From 1162T-S-0a-05 sp050299435 (GTDB taxonomy: Bacteria > Pseudomonadota > Gammaproteobacteria > Pseudomonadales > Cellvibrionaceae), in assembly GCA_050299435.1 (NCBI GenBank), contig JBNKVX010000002.1, positions 1 through 64,000 of the forward strand: a stretch of 64,000 nucleotides of DNA, read 5' to 3'. The notes beneath the pieces are model-generated. The model searched no databases and was not told the DNA's origin. It saw only the letters and a program-made list of their open reading frames with translations. Shown here piece after piece: positions 52,701-60,289 of this stretch (positions are counted from its first letter, which is position 1; each line of letters opens with the position of its first letter). The position numbers were made by a program, and so were the translations under genes.

Positions 52701-52742
52701 GGCGGCAATGTTAAACTCTTACAGGATTTGAAAGAAGATTGA
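49725..52742 (+). CDS. putA: Bifunctional proline dehydrogenase / P5C dehydrogenase PutA (short form)
   Basis: 1005 residues from ATG 49725, 6 nt after GGAG. Residues about 150-450 are the FAD proline dehydrogenase barrel (SIKLSALHPRYE, RLVKGAYWDREIKYAQ, FATHNAHTLASI, RLLENGANSSFVNR). From about 530 the aldehyde dehydrogenase domain follows: ISPWNFPLAIFVGQI, FTGSSQAAKHI, AETGGVNTMIVDSS and the catalytic Cys in AFSSAGQRCSALR. It lacks the N-terminal ribbon-helix-helix DNA-binding domain of E. coli PutA, so it is purely metabolic, oxidising proline to glutamate at the membrane. Divergent from glmR and 22 bp before an amidohydrolase gene. Confidence 0.97.
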   Translation: MSLSRFRKEICDLSHADEDLCVASLLKQIKHPLEDLEFAVELIQISRQQKVKGGLDAFLLEFGLSNTEGVALMCLAEALLRIPDAATADELIAEKLLQGNWQQHLGHSESLFVNASSWGLLLTGKFIRFEYSQENWVQKLLARLGEPVLREAMLQAMRIMAKQYVLGADIQRAHARSRTYYPPNTRFSFDMLGEAARTQTDAQRFFESYRQAINYIGENNTEVDPHNANGISIKLSALHPRYEVNQRTRVLEELYPRLLELAQLAHHFNLGFNIDAEESERLEISLDLFSRLANEPTLSNWRGLGFVLQAYQKRAPKVAEYLIALAKQTQRHFMIRLVKGAYWDREIKYAQENGYEDYPVFTRKVNTDLSYLLCAQLLLAEQDAIFPQFATHNAHTLASIYQLAKGKNFEFQRLHGMGDILYETFLKEHDVPIRVYAPVGIHKDLLPYLVRRLLENGANSSFVNRFLDKKTPANQLVFNVEEKVKTNKKNSSYRHPSIPLPKFLYKDAQFPRLNSIGVDLNNDTVSLDLLDAISAYNPDQVVLMEENLDVDACIRKSRDSFNIWKRTPIEKRVEIIELFANTLQTKQRDFIALICHEGKRTVKDAVSELREAIDFCRYYSSSARKCFSLALDLESPTGESNQLHYFGRGPMVCISPWNFPLAIFVGQIVAALICGNTVLAKPAEQTPKIASLATEVMHACGLPKDVLQLVIGDAEVGKQLVANENIAGVIFTGSSQAAKHIQHALALHKGPIKPLIAETGGVNTMIVDSSALLEQVCDDVIQSAFSSAGQRCSALRVLFVQNDIADSLIEMLQGACAELQLGSPMNLSSDIGPVIDKEALEKIHHHIEKMKTDASCLFSWPLDQTPVSDTYVGPYIFELKTLSQMSEEIFGPILHLIRFKATELPNILEDINNSQFGLTLGIHSRISGRAQQIFEKVNIGNVYVNRNMIGAVVGVNPFGGMGLSGTGPKAGGPHYLEHLMVEKTLTVNTVATGGNVKLLQDLKED

Positions 52743-52764
52743 TCCTGAATTCAAGAGATACAGT

Positions 52765-53577
52765 ATGTTAAGAATTGCATTGGTACAGCTTGTTAGTTCT
52801 GCCCGCCCTGAAGATAACCTCAGGATAGTGGATACCTTACTTACAGAGTGTGCACGACAACATGCACATTTTGTTGTACTGCCCGAGAATTTTCTTGCCT
52901 ATGGTAGCCAAATAAATCTTTTCTCTCGCGAGCAACTCGCTGAACTACGAGATCACATTTGTAAATTGGCTGTGAAATACAATCTCTGGATTGTGGCTGG
53001 CTCCATGCCCTGGTATAACGAAGATGAAAATAAGCCTTCTTCAACTTGTTTTGTATTCAATAACTCAGGAGAGCAAGTCACTTGCTACCAAAAGATGCAT
53101 CTATTTGATGCTGACGTAACGGATGCAATGGGCTCCTACCGCGAATCAGATATATATTGTGCCGGATCAACACCTGGTATTATCGACTCTCCCTGGGGAA
53201 AATTTGGCTTAGGTATTTGTTACGATTTAAGATTTCCGGAATATTTTCGTTTTCTAGCTGATCAAGATGTCTTAGGTGTTTTTTTGCCATCAGCTTTTAC
53301 TTATGTTACCGGTCAAGCACACTGGGAAGTACTTTTGCGTGCACGCGCAATTGAAAATCAACTATTTATGTTCGCTGCCAACCAAGGCGGCGAGCATTCA
53401 GCAACGCGGAAAACCTGGGGAGAAAGCATGATAGTTAATCCCTGGGGAAGCGTCGTAAAAAAGACTGGATTAGGAGAAGCATTGGTAATCGCAGATATTA
53501 ATCTGAATGAGCTTACTGATTTGCAAAAAAAAATGCCGGTATTAAAACACAGGAAATTATTGAACCGACAAACCTAA
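52765..53577 (+). CDS. Carbon-nitrogen hydrolase (nitrilase superfamily, Nit1/Nit2-like)
   Basis: 270 residues with the Glu-Lys-Cys triad: Glu in VVLPENFLAYG, Lys in CYQKMHLFDADV and Cys in LGICYDLRFPEYF. The segments CYDLRFPE and QKMHLFDAD are those of Nit-type amidases that hydrolyse deaminated glutathione or omega-amides. Probably operonic with putA. Its 3' end overlaps the convergent chalcone-isomerase-like gene by 21 bp. Confidence 0.92.
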   Translation: MLRIALVQLVSSARPEDNLRIVDTLLTECARQHAHFVVLPENFLAYGSQINLFSREQLAELRDHICKLAVKYNLWIVAGSMPWYNEDENKPSSTCFVFNNSGEQVTCYQKMHLFDADVTDAMGSYRESDIYCAGSTPGIIDSPWGKFGLGICYDLRFPEYFRFLADQDVLGVFLPSAFTYVTGQAHWEVLLRARAIENQLFMFAANQGGEHSATRKTWGESMIVNPWGSVVKKTGLGEALVIADINLNELTDLQKKMPVLKHRKLLNRQT

Positions 53578-54135
53578 TAAGCCGTTTTTTAATTCCTCAT
53601 TAGGTGGTTTCGGCCCTATCCAGGCGCCTAGAATTAAAGGAACAAGTTCTCTCGATTCTATTTTCCCTTGAATCTCGCCATTATGTTTTATTGTGGTAAC
53701 ACCATCTTGTAGTTCTATTACTAGCTCGGCGTTTTCTTTCAAATTGGGAATAATACTTCGTAATTTGTCACTATCGGACTGATAGTCGTAACACTGTTTC
53801 AATTTACATTGTCCCTCAAAACTGTCATCAAGGGAGTCTTGAATATCTTTTCCGGTTACATCTCTTTTTAATACCAGCCGAATAACGCTGGGTTCTGAAG
53901 ATGAGATAATCGCAGACGCGTCATTCACTTTACTGAGCATATAAAGACCCGCCACATAAACCTTGACCCTAAACATGGTGGCTACGCGCGTACCCACACC
54001 ATTTAGAATGAGTTGTTTTCCATTGAGGGAATAGGACTCGTTGAAAGAAACATCATGCAAACGAACATCTGCACTACAAAGGTAACTTATGACCGTACCA
54101 AGAAAGACTGCGACGAATCGTTTGAATCGTTTCAT
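53557..54135 (-). CDS. Chalcone-isomerase-like exported protein
   Basis: 192 residues from ATG 54135. A signal peptide (RFVAVFLGTVISYLCSADV) is followed by the chalcone-isomerase-like fold: LNGVGTRVATMFRVKVYVAG with the conserved RxxxxFxxKVYVAGLY core, then SVIRLVLKRDVTGKDIQDSL and LGAWIGPKPPNEELKNGLLG. Bacterial members are periplasmic; they are not known to make flavonoids, and fatty-acid or haem-type ligands have been suggested for the fold. A 24-bp inverted repeat lies just upstream of the start. Confidence 0.85.
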   Translation of the reverse strand: MKRFKRFVAVFLGTVISYLCSADVRLHDVSFNESYSLNGKQLILNGVGTRVATMFRVKVYVAGLYMLSKVNDASAIISSSEPSVIRLVLKRDVTGKDIQDSLDDSFEGQCKLKQCYDYQSDSDKLRSIIPNLKENAELVIELQDGVTTIKHNGEIQGKIESRELVPLILGAWIGPKPPNEELKNGLLGLSVQ

Positions 54136-54152
54136 ACACCAACTACTCAAGG

Positions 54153-54176
54153 TTTCAATACACACTTGTATTGAAA
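54153..54176. repeat. Perfect inverted repeat upstream of the chalcone-isomerase-like gene
   Basis: TTTCAATACA (54153-54162), spacer CACT, TGTATTGAAA (54167-54176): ten of ten bases match. It ends 18 bp before the start codon at 54135, in the place of a leader or proximal promoter. It could be an operator or an RNA hairpin; without a U run it is not a terminator for this direction. Confidence 0.7.
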
Positions 54177-54402
54177 GAATAGTCGCCAACCAACGGGGCT
54201 GCCGGGTGTTTTAATATCTGTTTTTTCTAAAAAAATCTAACAACAGACATGTTGGCTTCTGTCAGTGGTGGCCACCAATTCTGGACGATCCGGCAGATCT
54301 TTGGGTATGACGTTGCTTTTATTTTGGGCCGAGTCACATAGACCATATTTTTTAGTATGCCGAAGAGTCCAGCCATACCAATAAACACATTGGTATACGA
54401 AT

Positions 54403-54762
54403 TTAAGCGAGTTCTTTGGCGCGTAGGACTCTGGTTCGCCACTTGGCTAATACGAATACATTAAAGAAGTGTAGTGCACCTACAACGAGTAAGACCAATC
54501 CAATTTTCTTGCTTAAAAACTCTATTGCTAATCGAGTGCTGTTAATGTCATCACCGGTTTGAAGTGCAAGCAATATGTAGCCCATGTTTAGCAGATAAAA
54601 GCCGACCACTAATAGATGGTTTACTGAATCTGCGAGATCCTCATTTCCGAGAAAGCTATCAATGAGGAATATTCGACCATTTTTGCTTAGTGTCCTAGCC
54701 ACCCAAATAGTCATTGCAATACTGATAGCGAGATAGATTAAATAGCTTAGTTCTACAATCAT
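54403..54762 (-). CDS. Small integral membrane protein of unknown function
   Basis: 119 residues from ATG 54762, preceded by GAGGAG 6 nt upstream. Three hydrophobic helices (about 5-23 YLIYLAISIAMTIWVARTL, 46-66 LLVVGFYLLNMGYILLAL, 84-105 IGLVLLVVGALHFFNVFVLA) and basic ends. No family recognised. The membrane-bound AraC-type regulator gene is upstream on the same strand, 178 bp away, and might control it. Confidence 0.78.
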   Translation of the reverse strand: MIVELSYLIYLAISIAMTIWVARTLSKNGRIFLIDSFLGNEDLADSVNHLLVVGFYLLNMGYILLALQTGDDINSTRLAIEFLSKKIGLVLLVVGALHFFNVFVLAKWRTRVLRAKELA

Positions 54763-54940
54763 GTTTTTCTCCTCAACTCTTTCATTTGTTATCCCAAGCT
54801 TACTCATTGAGAAGACAAACACCTTCCTAAACGATCATCTAATAGCAAAAATTTTAATAACCTTTTAAAAACAATGACTTATAGATATTCCATATTTATC
54901 ATTCAGGAATGGTATTGAGATTAGATTCGGAAAACCTAGC

Positions 54941-55960
54941 CTAATTTGGGTTGGATCTGAACTGCGCGGGGGATACACCGCATACTTCTTTGAAGGCTGA
55001 GTAAAAATTTGACTGGGATCTAAAACCTACCTGCATACTAATAGAAAGCACTGATGCTTCTGGTTCATTTACAAGCAGTTTCTGAGCTTCTTCTATTCTA
55101 ATATCTCTAATATAGCGTGAATAATTTTTACCGAAGTGAGTATTGATCAATTCCGACAGTTGATGACTACTGAGGTTGAGCCTTTTGGCTAAATGGGAGA
55201 GATTCAAGTTTTCATCCTGATAAACCTTTTCTTCTTCCATTAAATTATTCAGAGAATTTAATTTTTCCTGGATATCAATTTTTAATAATGTCGACTGAAG
55301 ATAGCCCAAAGCTAAGGCTTCGTTTAGTTCTAAAACTACATTGGGTTTCGCTAGCAACATAAACACGACCAAAATGTAAGCTAAAGCAATGCTATTGGCG
55401 TAAATCCAATAAAACCATTCTGTATGGGTATAAGCTACGAATATACCCACAGCAAGAATAAGGAGTGCCATAATAGAAAATAAACTGAAGAATAAAAATT
55501 CCTCTTTGAATCGCTTGCGTAATTTACGAACCTTAAAGAGAATGAAACAGAGCCACAAGCAGTAGATAGTGCCTAAGGCGAAACTAATCAAAATAACTAC
55601 ATTATTATTGTCTGAAGAAAATATTAGTAGGACAGGTAGTAAGTTTAATAATAGCGTCGGTGTGATTTTTAGGTCAGGAAATAATATTTCTCGGCTAAAG
55701 AAATAAAACGATGGCGGTACAGTTAAAATGCACAAACGATAGAAGAAGTTATTCAGCGCCTCAAATTCATTCAAAATATACTGTAGATGCCCAATTTGAA
55801 GTCCGCACAATCCGGCAGTAAGAAAAAAACAAGAAAATAATGCAATGTGAGATTTATTTAAACTATCAATGTAGATGAAATAAATAACTAGCAGAATACA
55901 CGCTGAAACTAAAGAATAGCCTATTGCGATTAGAGACGCATAATCAATGATTCCCAGCAT
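54941..55960 (-). CDS. Membrane-bound AraC-family transcriptional regulator
   Basis: 339 residues. The N-terminal 210 residues contain seven or so hydrophobic helices (YSLVSACILLVIYFIYI, IALFSCFFLTAGLCGL, FALGTIYCLWLCFILF, SIMALLILAVGIFVAY, SIALAYILVVFMLLA among them). The C-terminal 100 residues are an AraC double HTH: LNLSHLAKRLNLSSHQLSEL and VLSISMQVGFRSQSNFYSAF. Such proteins sense a signal in the membrane and bind DNA from there. It is 16 bp downstream of glmU, with which it may be co-transcribed. Confidence 0.9.
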   Translation of the reverse strand: MLGIIDYASLIAIGYSLVSACILLVIYFIYIDSLNKSHIALFSCFFLTAGLCGLQIGHLQYILNEFEALNNFFYRLCILTVPPSFYFFSREILFPDLKITPTLLLNLLPVLLIFSSDNNNVVILISFALGTIYCLWLCFILFKVRKLRKRFKEEFLFFSLFSIMALLILAVGIFVAYTHTEWFYWIYANSIALAYILVVFMLLAKPNVVLELNEALALGYLQSTLLKIDIQEKLNSLNNLMEEEKVYQDENLNLSHLAKRLNLSSHQLSELINTHFGKNYSRYIRDIRIEEAQKLLVNEPEASVLSISMQVGFRSQSNFYSAFKEVCGVSPAQFRSNPN

Positions 55961-55975
55961 TACTAAGACTTTGCG

Positions 55976-57334
55976 CTATTTCTTCACCGGGCGCTTCCAG
56001 CCATCAATATTTTTCTGTCGAGCACGTGCAACAACTAATTGTTTTTCTCCAACATCAGATGTGACAACTGCTCCCGCTCCAATTGTTGCTTCTGCACCTA
56101 TAAACACCGGGGCAACCAATGCAGTATTAGAGCCAACGAATACCCGGTCACCGATTTCTGTGAGGTGCTTGTTGGCGCCATCGTAATTGCAGGTAATGGT
56201 TCCAGCTCCAATATTCACATCGTCACCAACTTCCGCGTCGCCAATATAGCTAAGGTGGTTGACCTTACTACCTTTACCTATGTGTGCTTTTTTTGTTTCT
56301 ACGAAATTGCCAAGTTTTGCACCTCGTTCAAGGTGGCTGTCAGGTCTTACCCTGGCAAAAGGACCAATAGTACATTCTTCTGAAATAAAGGAATTTTCAA
56401 CAATCGTGTTCGCATAAATAGTTGTGCCTGATTCGATCGTAGAATTTTTGATTATGCAATTAGGCCCAATAACGACGTTTTCACCAAGCTTAACATTTCC
56501 TTCAAATATACAATTAATGTCGATTTCACAATCTGAACCCACTTCCAGGCTTCCGCGACAATCAAATCTTTTTGGGTCTCGTAAACTTACACCTTGTTCA
56601 AGTAAGGCGTTTGCGGTTTCTTTCTGGTAAATTCGTTCAAGTTCCGCTTGTTGTTTTCTATCGTTAACACCGGCCACTTCATGTTCACTTTCCGGGTGAA
56701 TGCCCACTACTTCAACACCATTACTTACCGCAATTTCAATAAGATCAGTTAGATAGTACTCCCCTTGTGAATTTTCATTTGTAAGCATTGGTAACCAGGT
56801 TTTAAGGTGTTTAGCTTGTAAAGCCATTACACCTGTATTTACTTCCGAGATATCTAACTGTTCTTTGTTCGCGTCTTTTTGTTCTACTATTGCCGTTATT
56901 TTACCGTTTGGGTTTCTGATTATGCGCCCGTAGCCTTGAGGCTTTTGGACTTTTACAGTAAGCAAGCCCATTTTTTTTTCACTTACAACACTCAAGAGGT
57001 TTTTAAGTGTTTGCGTTTTAATTAAAGGCACATCTCCGTAAAGAATGAGAACTGTTGCCTCGTTATTAATAAAAGGCTCGGCCTGTTGAACTGCATGGCC
57101 TGTTCCCAACTGTTCGGTTTGCTCAACGAAGTTATAAGTCTGGGTGCGATATTCTTCTCTGACCTGGTCTCCACCAAAACCTACAACTAAATGAATCTTA
57201 CTGGCTTCAAGTTCGGCTGAGCGATTTAATACATGTCCGACAAAAGGTTTGCCCGCCAACTTATGAAGAACCTTGGGTTTTTTTGAGCGCATACGTGTGC
57301 CTTTTCCGGCAGCGAGAATTACGACTTCAATCAT
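55976..57334 (-). CDS. glmU: Bifunctional GlmU: GlcN-1-P acetyltransferase / GlcNAc-1-P uridyltransferase
   Basis: 452 residues. Pyrophosphorylase motif LAAGKGTRMRSKKPKVLHKL at 7-26, LGTGHAVQQA and ILYGDVPLI; the C-terminal left-handed beta-helix has hexapeptide repeats (IGPNCIIKNSTIESGTTIYA) and the acetyltransferase segments NFVETKKAHIGKGSKVNHLS and YIGDAEVGDDVNIGAG. Produces UDP-GlcNAc. With glmS it supplies the amino-sugar pathway. Between the atp operon terminator and the AraC regulator. Confidence 0.98.
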   Translation of the reverse strand: MIEVVILAAGKGTRMRSKKPKVLHKLAGKPFVGHVLNRSAELEASKIHLVVGFGGDQVREEYRTQTYNFVEQTEQLGTGHAVQQAEPFINNEATVLILYGDVPLIKTQTLKNLLSVVSEKKMGLLTVKVQKPQGYGRIIRNPNGKITAIVEQKDANKEQLDISEVNTGVMALQAKHLKTWLPMLTNENSQGEYYLTDLIEIAVSNGVEVVGIHPESEHEVAGVNDRKQQAELERIYQKETANALLEQGVSLRDPKRFDCRGSLEVGSDCEIDINCIFEGNVKLGENVVIGPNCIIKNSTIESGTTIYANTIVENSFISEECTIGPFARVRPDSHLERGAKLGNFVETKKAHIGKGSKVNHLSYIGDAEVGDDVNIGAGTITCNYDGANKHLTEIGDRVFVGSNTALVAPVFIGAEATIGAGAVVTSDVGEKQLVVARARQKNIDGWKRPVKK

Positions 57335-57447
57335 GGCTTTACTCCCTGAAATTACTTCAGCTATTCACCAATCCAATTTATTAAAACATTGAGATAAGTA
57401 ATTCATCCACTAAACCCTGCTCTTTAGCTCGAGTTAGTATTGAACTC

Positions 57448-57478
57448 TAAAAAAAAGGCCGTTTTAATAAACGGCCCC
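57448..57478 (-). terminator. Rho-independent terminator of the atp operon
   Basis: GGCCGTTT (57457-57464), loop TAAT, AAACGGCC (57469-57476); the minus strand continues with eight Ts. Just downstream of atpC, separating it from glmU. Confidence 0.94.
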
Positions 57479-57497
57479 TTCTATACTAAACGAAATC

Positions 57498-57920
57498 TTA
57501 CTTTAATTTCTTTTTGATTTGCTGCAAAGTCCGCAGCTGCGCAACTGCTTCGGCCAATTGGGCGGCCGCTTTGGAATAATCCATCTCGCCACTTTGATTG
57601 GCCAGAGCCTGCTCAGCTTCCTGCTTGGCTTTTTCAGCGGCCGCTTCATCCATATCACCAGCGCGCAGCGCTGTATCTGCAAGCACTGTCACGGTATGAG
57701 GTTGTACTTCCACGTAGCCGCCACTCAGGTAGTAAATTTCTTCTTCCCCGCCTTGCGTAGTTAGACGAATTGGCCCGGGCTTTAAGGCCGTTAGCAAGGG
57801 CGCGTGACCGTAGGTAATACCCAATTCACCTTCAGTGCCAGTGGCAACAATCATTTCCACCAGCCCCGAAAACAGGGATTCTTCAGCACTTACAATGTCA
57901 CAATGTACTGTCATTGCCAT
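57498..57920 (-). CDS. atpC: F0F1 ATP synthase epsilon subunit
   Basis: 140 residues: N-terminal beta-sandwich (VHCDIVSAEESLFSGLVEMI, GELGITYGHAPLLTALKPGP, YLSGGYVEVQPHTVTVLADT) and a C-terminal helical hairpin that inhibits ATPase. Part of the rotor stalk. Last gene of the atp operon, 21 bp after atpD, followed by a terminator. The start may be this ATG or the one two codons on. Confidence 0.97.
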   Translation of the reverse strand: MAMTVHCDIVSAEESLFSGLVEMIVATGTEGELGITYGHAPLLTALKPGPIRLTTQGGEEEIYYLSGGYVEVQPHTVTVLADTALRAGDMDEAAAEKAKQEAEQALANQSGEMDYSKAAAQLAEAVAQLRTLQQIKKKLK

Positions 57921-57941
57921 GGTTATTGCCTCGCGACTAAA

Positions 57942-59354
57942 TTAAGCCGCTTTCTCCGCTAATTTCTGCGCTTTCTCGATAGCTTCGTCAATGCCGCCGA
58001 CCATATAAAAGGCTTGTTCAGGCAAGTGATCATATTCACCTGACAACAATCCTTTAAAGCCAGAAATGGTGTCTTTAAGGCTGACATATTTACCCGGTGA
58101 TCCAGTGAATACTTCCGCAACGTGGAAAGGCTGAGAAAGGAAACGCTCAATTTTACGTGCACGGGATACAGTCAATTTGTCTTCTTCTGACAGTTCATCC
58201 ATACCCAAAATGGCGATGATATCTTTCAATTCTTTGTAACGTTGCAATACAGATTGCACACCACGTGCAACTTCATAATGTTCTTGACCAATAACCAGTG
58301 GATCGAGCTGACGTGATGTTGAATCCAGGGGGTCAATCGCTGGGTAAATACCTTTTGCAGCAATATCTCGGCTCAGTACAACAGTTGAGTCCAAGTGAGC
58401 AAAGGTGGTTGCGGGTGAGGGGTCAGTCAAGTCATCAGCTGGTACATAAACAGCTTGGATAGAGGTGATCGAACCGGTTTTAGTTGAAGTGATACGCTCT
58501 TGAAGAACACCCATTTCTTCCGCAAGTGTCGGCTGGTAACCCACCGCTGAAGGCATACGGCCAAGAAGCGCGGATACTTCTGTACCGGCAAGTGTATAAC
58601 GGTAGATATTGTCGACAAACAACAACACGTCTTTACCTTCGTCACGAAATTTTTCTGCCATGGTCAAGCCGGTCAAGGCAACACGCAATCTGTTTCCGGG
58701 TGGCTCATTCATCTGACCGTAAACCATCGCCACTTTGGACTGAGCAAAGTCTTCAACATTTACCACACCAGCTTCCTGCATTTCGAAGTAGAAGTCGTTA
58801 CCTTCACGAGTACGCTCTCCCACGCCCGCAAAAACAGAAAGACCACTGTGTTCGGTTGCGATGTTGTTGATCAATTCCATCATGTTTACGGTTTTACCAA
58901 CACCCGCACCCCCGAAAAGACCAACCTTACCACCCTTGGCAAAAGGACAAACCAAGTCAATAACTTTAATACCGGTTTCAAGCAATTCCTCAGAAGCAGC
59001 TAGCTCATCATAAGAAGGCGCTTTGCGGTGAATAGGTGCAACTTCTTTTTCTCCGATGGGACCTTTTTCATCAATGGGATTGCCGAGCACGTCCATAATG
59101 CGGCCAAGCGTTTCGGTTCCAACCGGCACGGAAACTGGCGCACCAGTGTTGCTAACTTCTAGACCACGGCTAATGCCCTCTGAGGAACCCATCGCAATTG
59201 CGCGTACAACGCCGTCACCAAGTTGTTGCTGTACTTCAAGTGTCAGGCCTTTACCCTCCACTTTTAATGCGTCGTAAACTTTAGGTACCGAATCACGTGG
59301 AAATTCCACGTCGATAACTGCACCAATAATTTGTACGATACGTCCGCTACTCAT
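57942..59354 (-). CDS. atpD: F0F1 ATP synthase beta subunit
   Basis: 470 residues. Walker A GGAGVGKT at 148-155, catalytic Glu in GVGERTREGNDFYFEM, Walker B LLFVDNIYRYT and ALLGRMPSAVGYQPTLAEEM. The catalytic subunit. Walker B continues YRYT where most bacteria have FRFT, a small oddity. 68 bp after atpG. Confidence 0.98.
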   Translation of the reverse strand: MSSGRIVQIIGAVIDVEFPRDSVPKVYDALKVEGKGLTLEVQQQLGDGVVRAIAMGSSEGISRGLEVSNTGAPVSVPVGTETLGRIMDVLGNPIDEKGPIGEKEVAPIHRKAPSYDELAASEELLETGIKVIDLVCPFAKGGKVGLFGGAGVGKTVNMMELINNIATEHSGLSVFAGVGERTREGNDFYFEMQEAGVVNVEDFAQSKVAMVYGQMNEPPGNRLRVALTGLTMAEKFRDEGKDVLLFVDNIYRYTLAGTEVSALLGRMPSAVGYQPTLAEEMGVLQERITSTKTGSITSIQAVYVPADDLTDPSPATTFAHLDSTVVLSRDIAAKGIYPAIDPLDSTSRQLDPLVIGQEHYEVARGVQSVLQRYKELKDIIAILGMDELSEEDKLTVSRARKIERFLSQPFHVAEVFTGSPGKYVSLKDTISGFKGLLSGEYDHLPEQAFYMVGGIDEAIEKAQKLAEKAA

Positions 59355-59422
59355 GTTCGCTTCCTCGTAATTTCTTAAGCTATAAATTCAAATTCTGTAG
59401 TAATAAATCGTTTGCTGTGTTT

Positions 59423-60283
59423 CTAAACCGCTGCCGCACCGCCAACAATTTCAGACAGCTCTTGCGTAATTGCTGCCTGTCGCGCTTTGTTGTACGCCAA
59501 CTGCAAGTCGTTTATTAGGTCACCTGCGTTATCCGTTGCGCTTTTCATTGCAATCATCCGCGCTGCTTGTTCACAAGCACCGTTCTCAACAACCGCCTGA
59601 TAAACCTGAGATTCGATATAGCGAATCAACAAGCCATCCAGAAGATCAACTGCGTCAGGCTCATAAATGTAATCCCAGCTGTGCGTCAGTTTTTCATCTT
59701 CAATAGGTAACAAGGGCAACAATTGTTGGATGTGAGGTGTTTGTGTCATAGTGTTAACAAATTCGTTAGCAACAAGATACAACTTATCGATCTTGCCTTC
59801 GGCAAAAGCATCTAACATGACTTTTACACTGCCGATCAAATTATTTACTGATGGCTCTTCACCAATATCTCGGACCGAAGCCACAATATTACCGCCCACG
59901 CTTTTGAAAAAAGCAGCGCCCTTTGCTCCCACTAAACACAAGTCAGAGGGTACACCCTTGTCTGACCATTCCTTACTGTGCATCACTACCGTTTTAAAGG
60001 CATTGACGTTTAAACCTCCACACAAGCCGCGATCGGTTGAAACAACAATGTATCCAACTCGTTTGACTTCGCGCTCTTCCAGATAGGTGTGTTTGTATTC
60101 AGAATTACCATTGGCGATGTGACCCACTACTGCACGAATATGTTGTGCATAGGGTTTGCCTACTTGCATACGATCCTGGGCGCGACGCATTTTACTGGCC
60201 GCGACCATTTCCATTGCGCTGGTAATTTTTTGCGTGTTTTTAATACTACCGATTTTGGTACGTATTTCCTTACCGGATGCCAT
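59423..60283 (-). CDS. atpG: F0F1 ATP synthase gamma subunit
   Basis: 286 residues. N-terminal coiled-coil arm GKEIRTKIGSIKNTQKITSA and MEMVAASKMRRAQDRM; central VSTDRGLCGGLNVNAFKTVV; C-terminal arm SATDNAGDLINDLQLAYNKA. The rotating shaft. 6 bp after atpA. Confidence 0.98.
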   Translation of the reverse strand: MASGKEIRTKIGSIKNTQKITSAMEMVAASKMRRAQDRMQVGKPYAQHIRAVVGHIANGNSEYKHTYLEEREVKRVGYIVVSTDRGLCGGLNVNAFKTVVMHSKEWSDKGVPSDLCLVGAKGAAFFKSVGGNIVASVRDIGEEPSVNNLIGSVKVMLDAFAEGKIDKLYLVANEFVNTMTQTPHIQQLLPLLPIEDEKLTHSWDYIYEPDAVDLLDGLLIRYIESQVYQAVVENGACEQAARMIAMKSATDNAGDLINDLQLAYNKARQAAITQELSEIVGGAAAV

Positions 60284-60289
60284 CGTGTC

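Noticed and set aside
54266..54277. 12-bp palindrome TGGTGGCCACCA
   Set aside because: No gene start nearby that it could serve and short enough to arise by chance.
54227..54442. 71-codon open frame on the minus strand between the small membrane protein and the chalcone-isomerase-like gene
   Set aside because: Overlaps the end of the membrane-protein gene, no Shine-Dalgarno, no recognisable domain or signal peptide.
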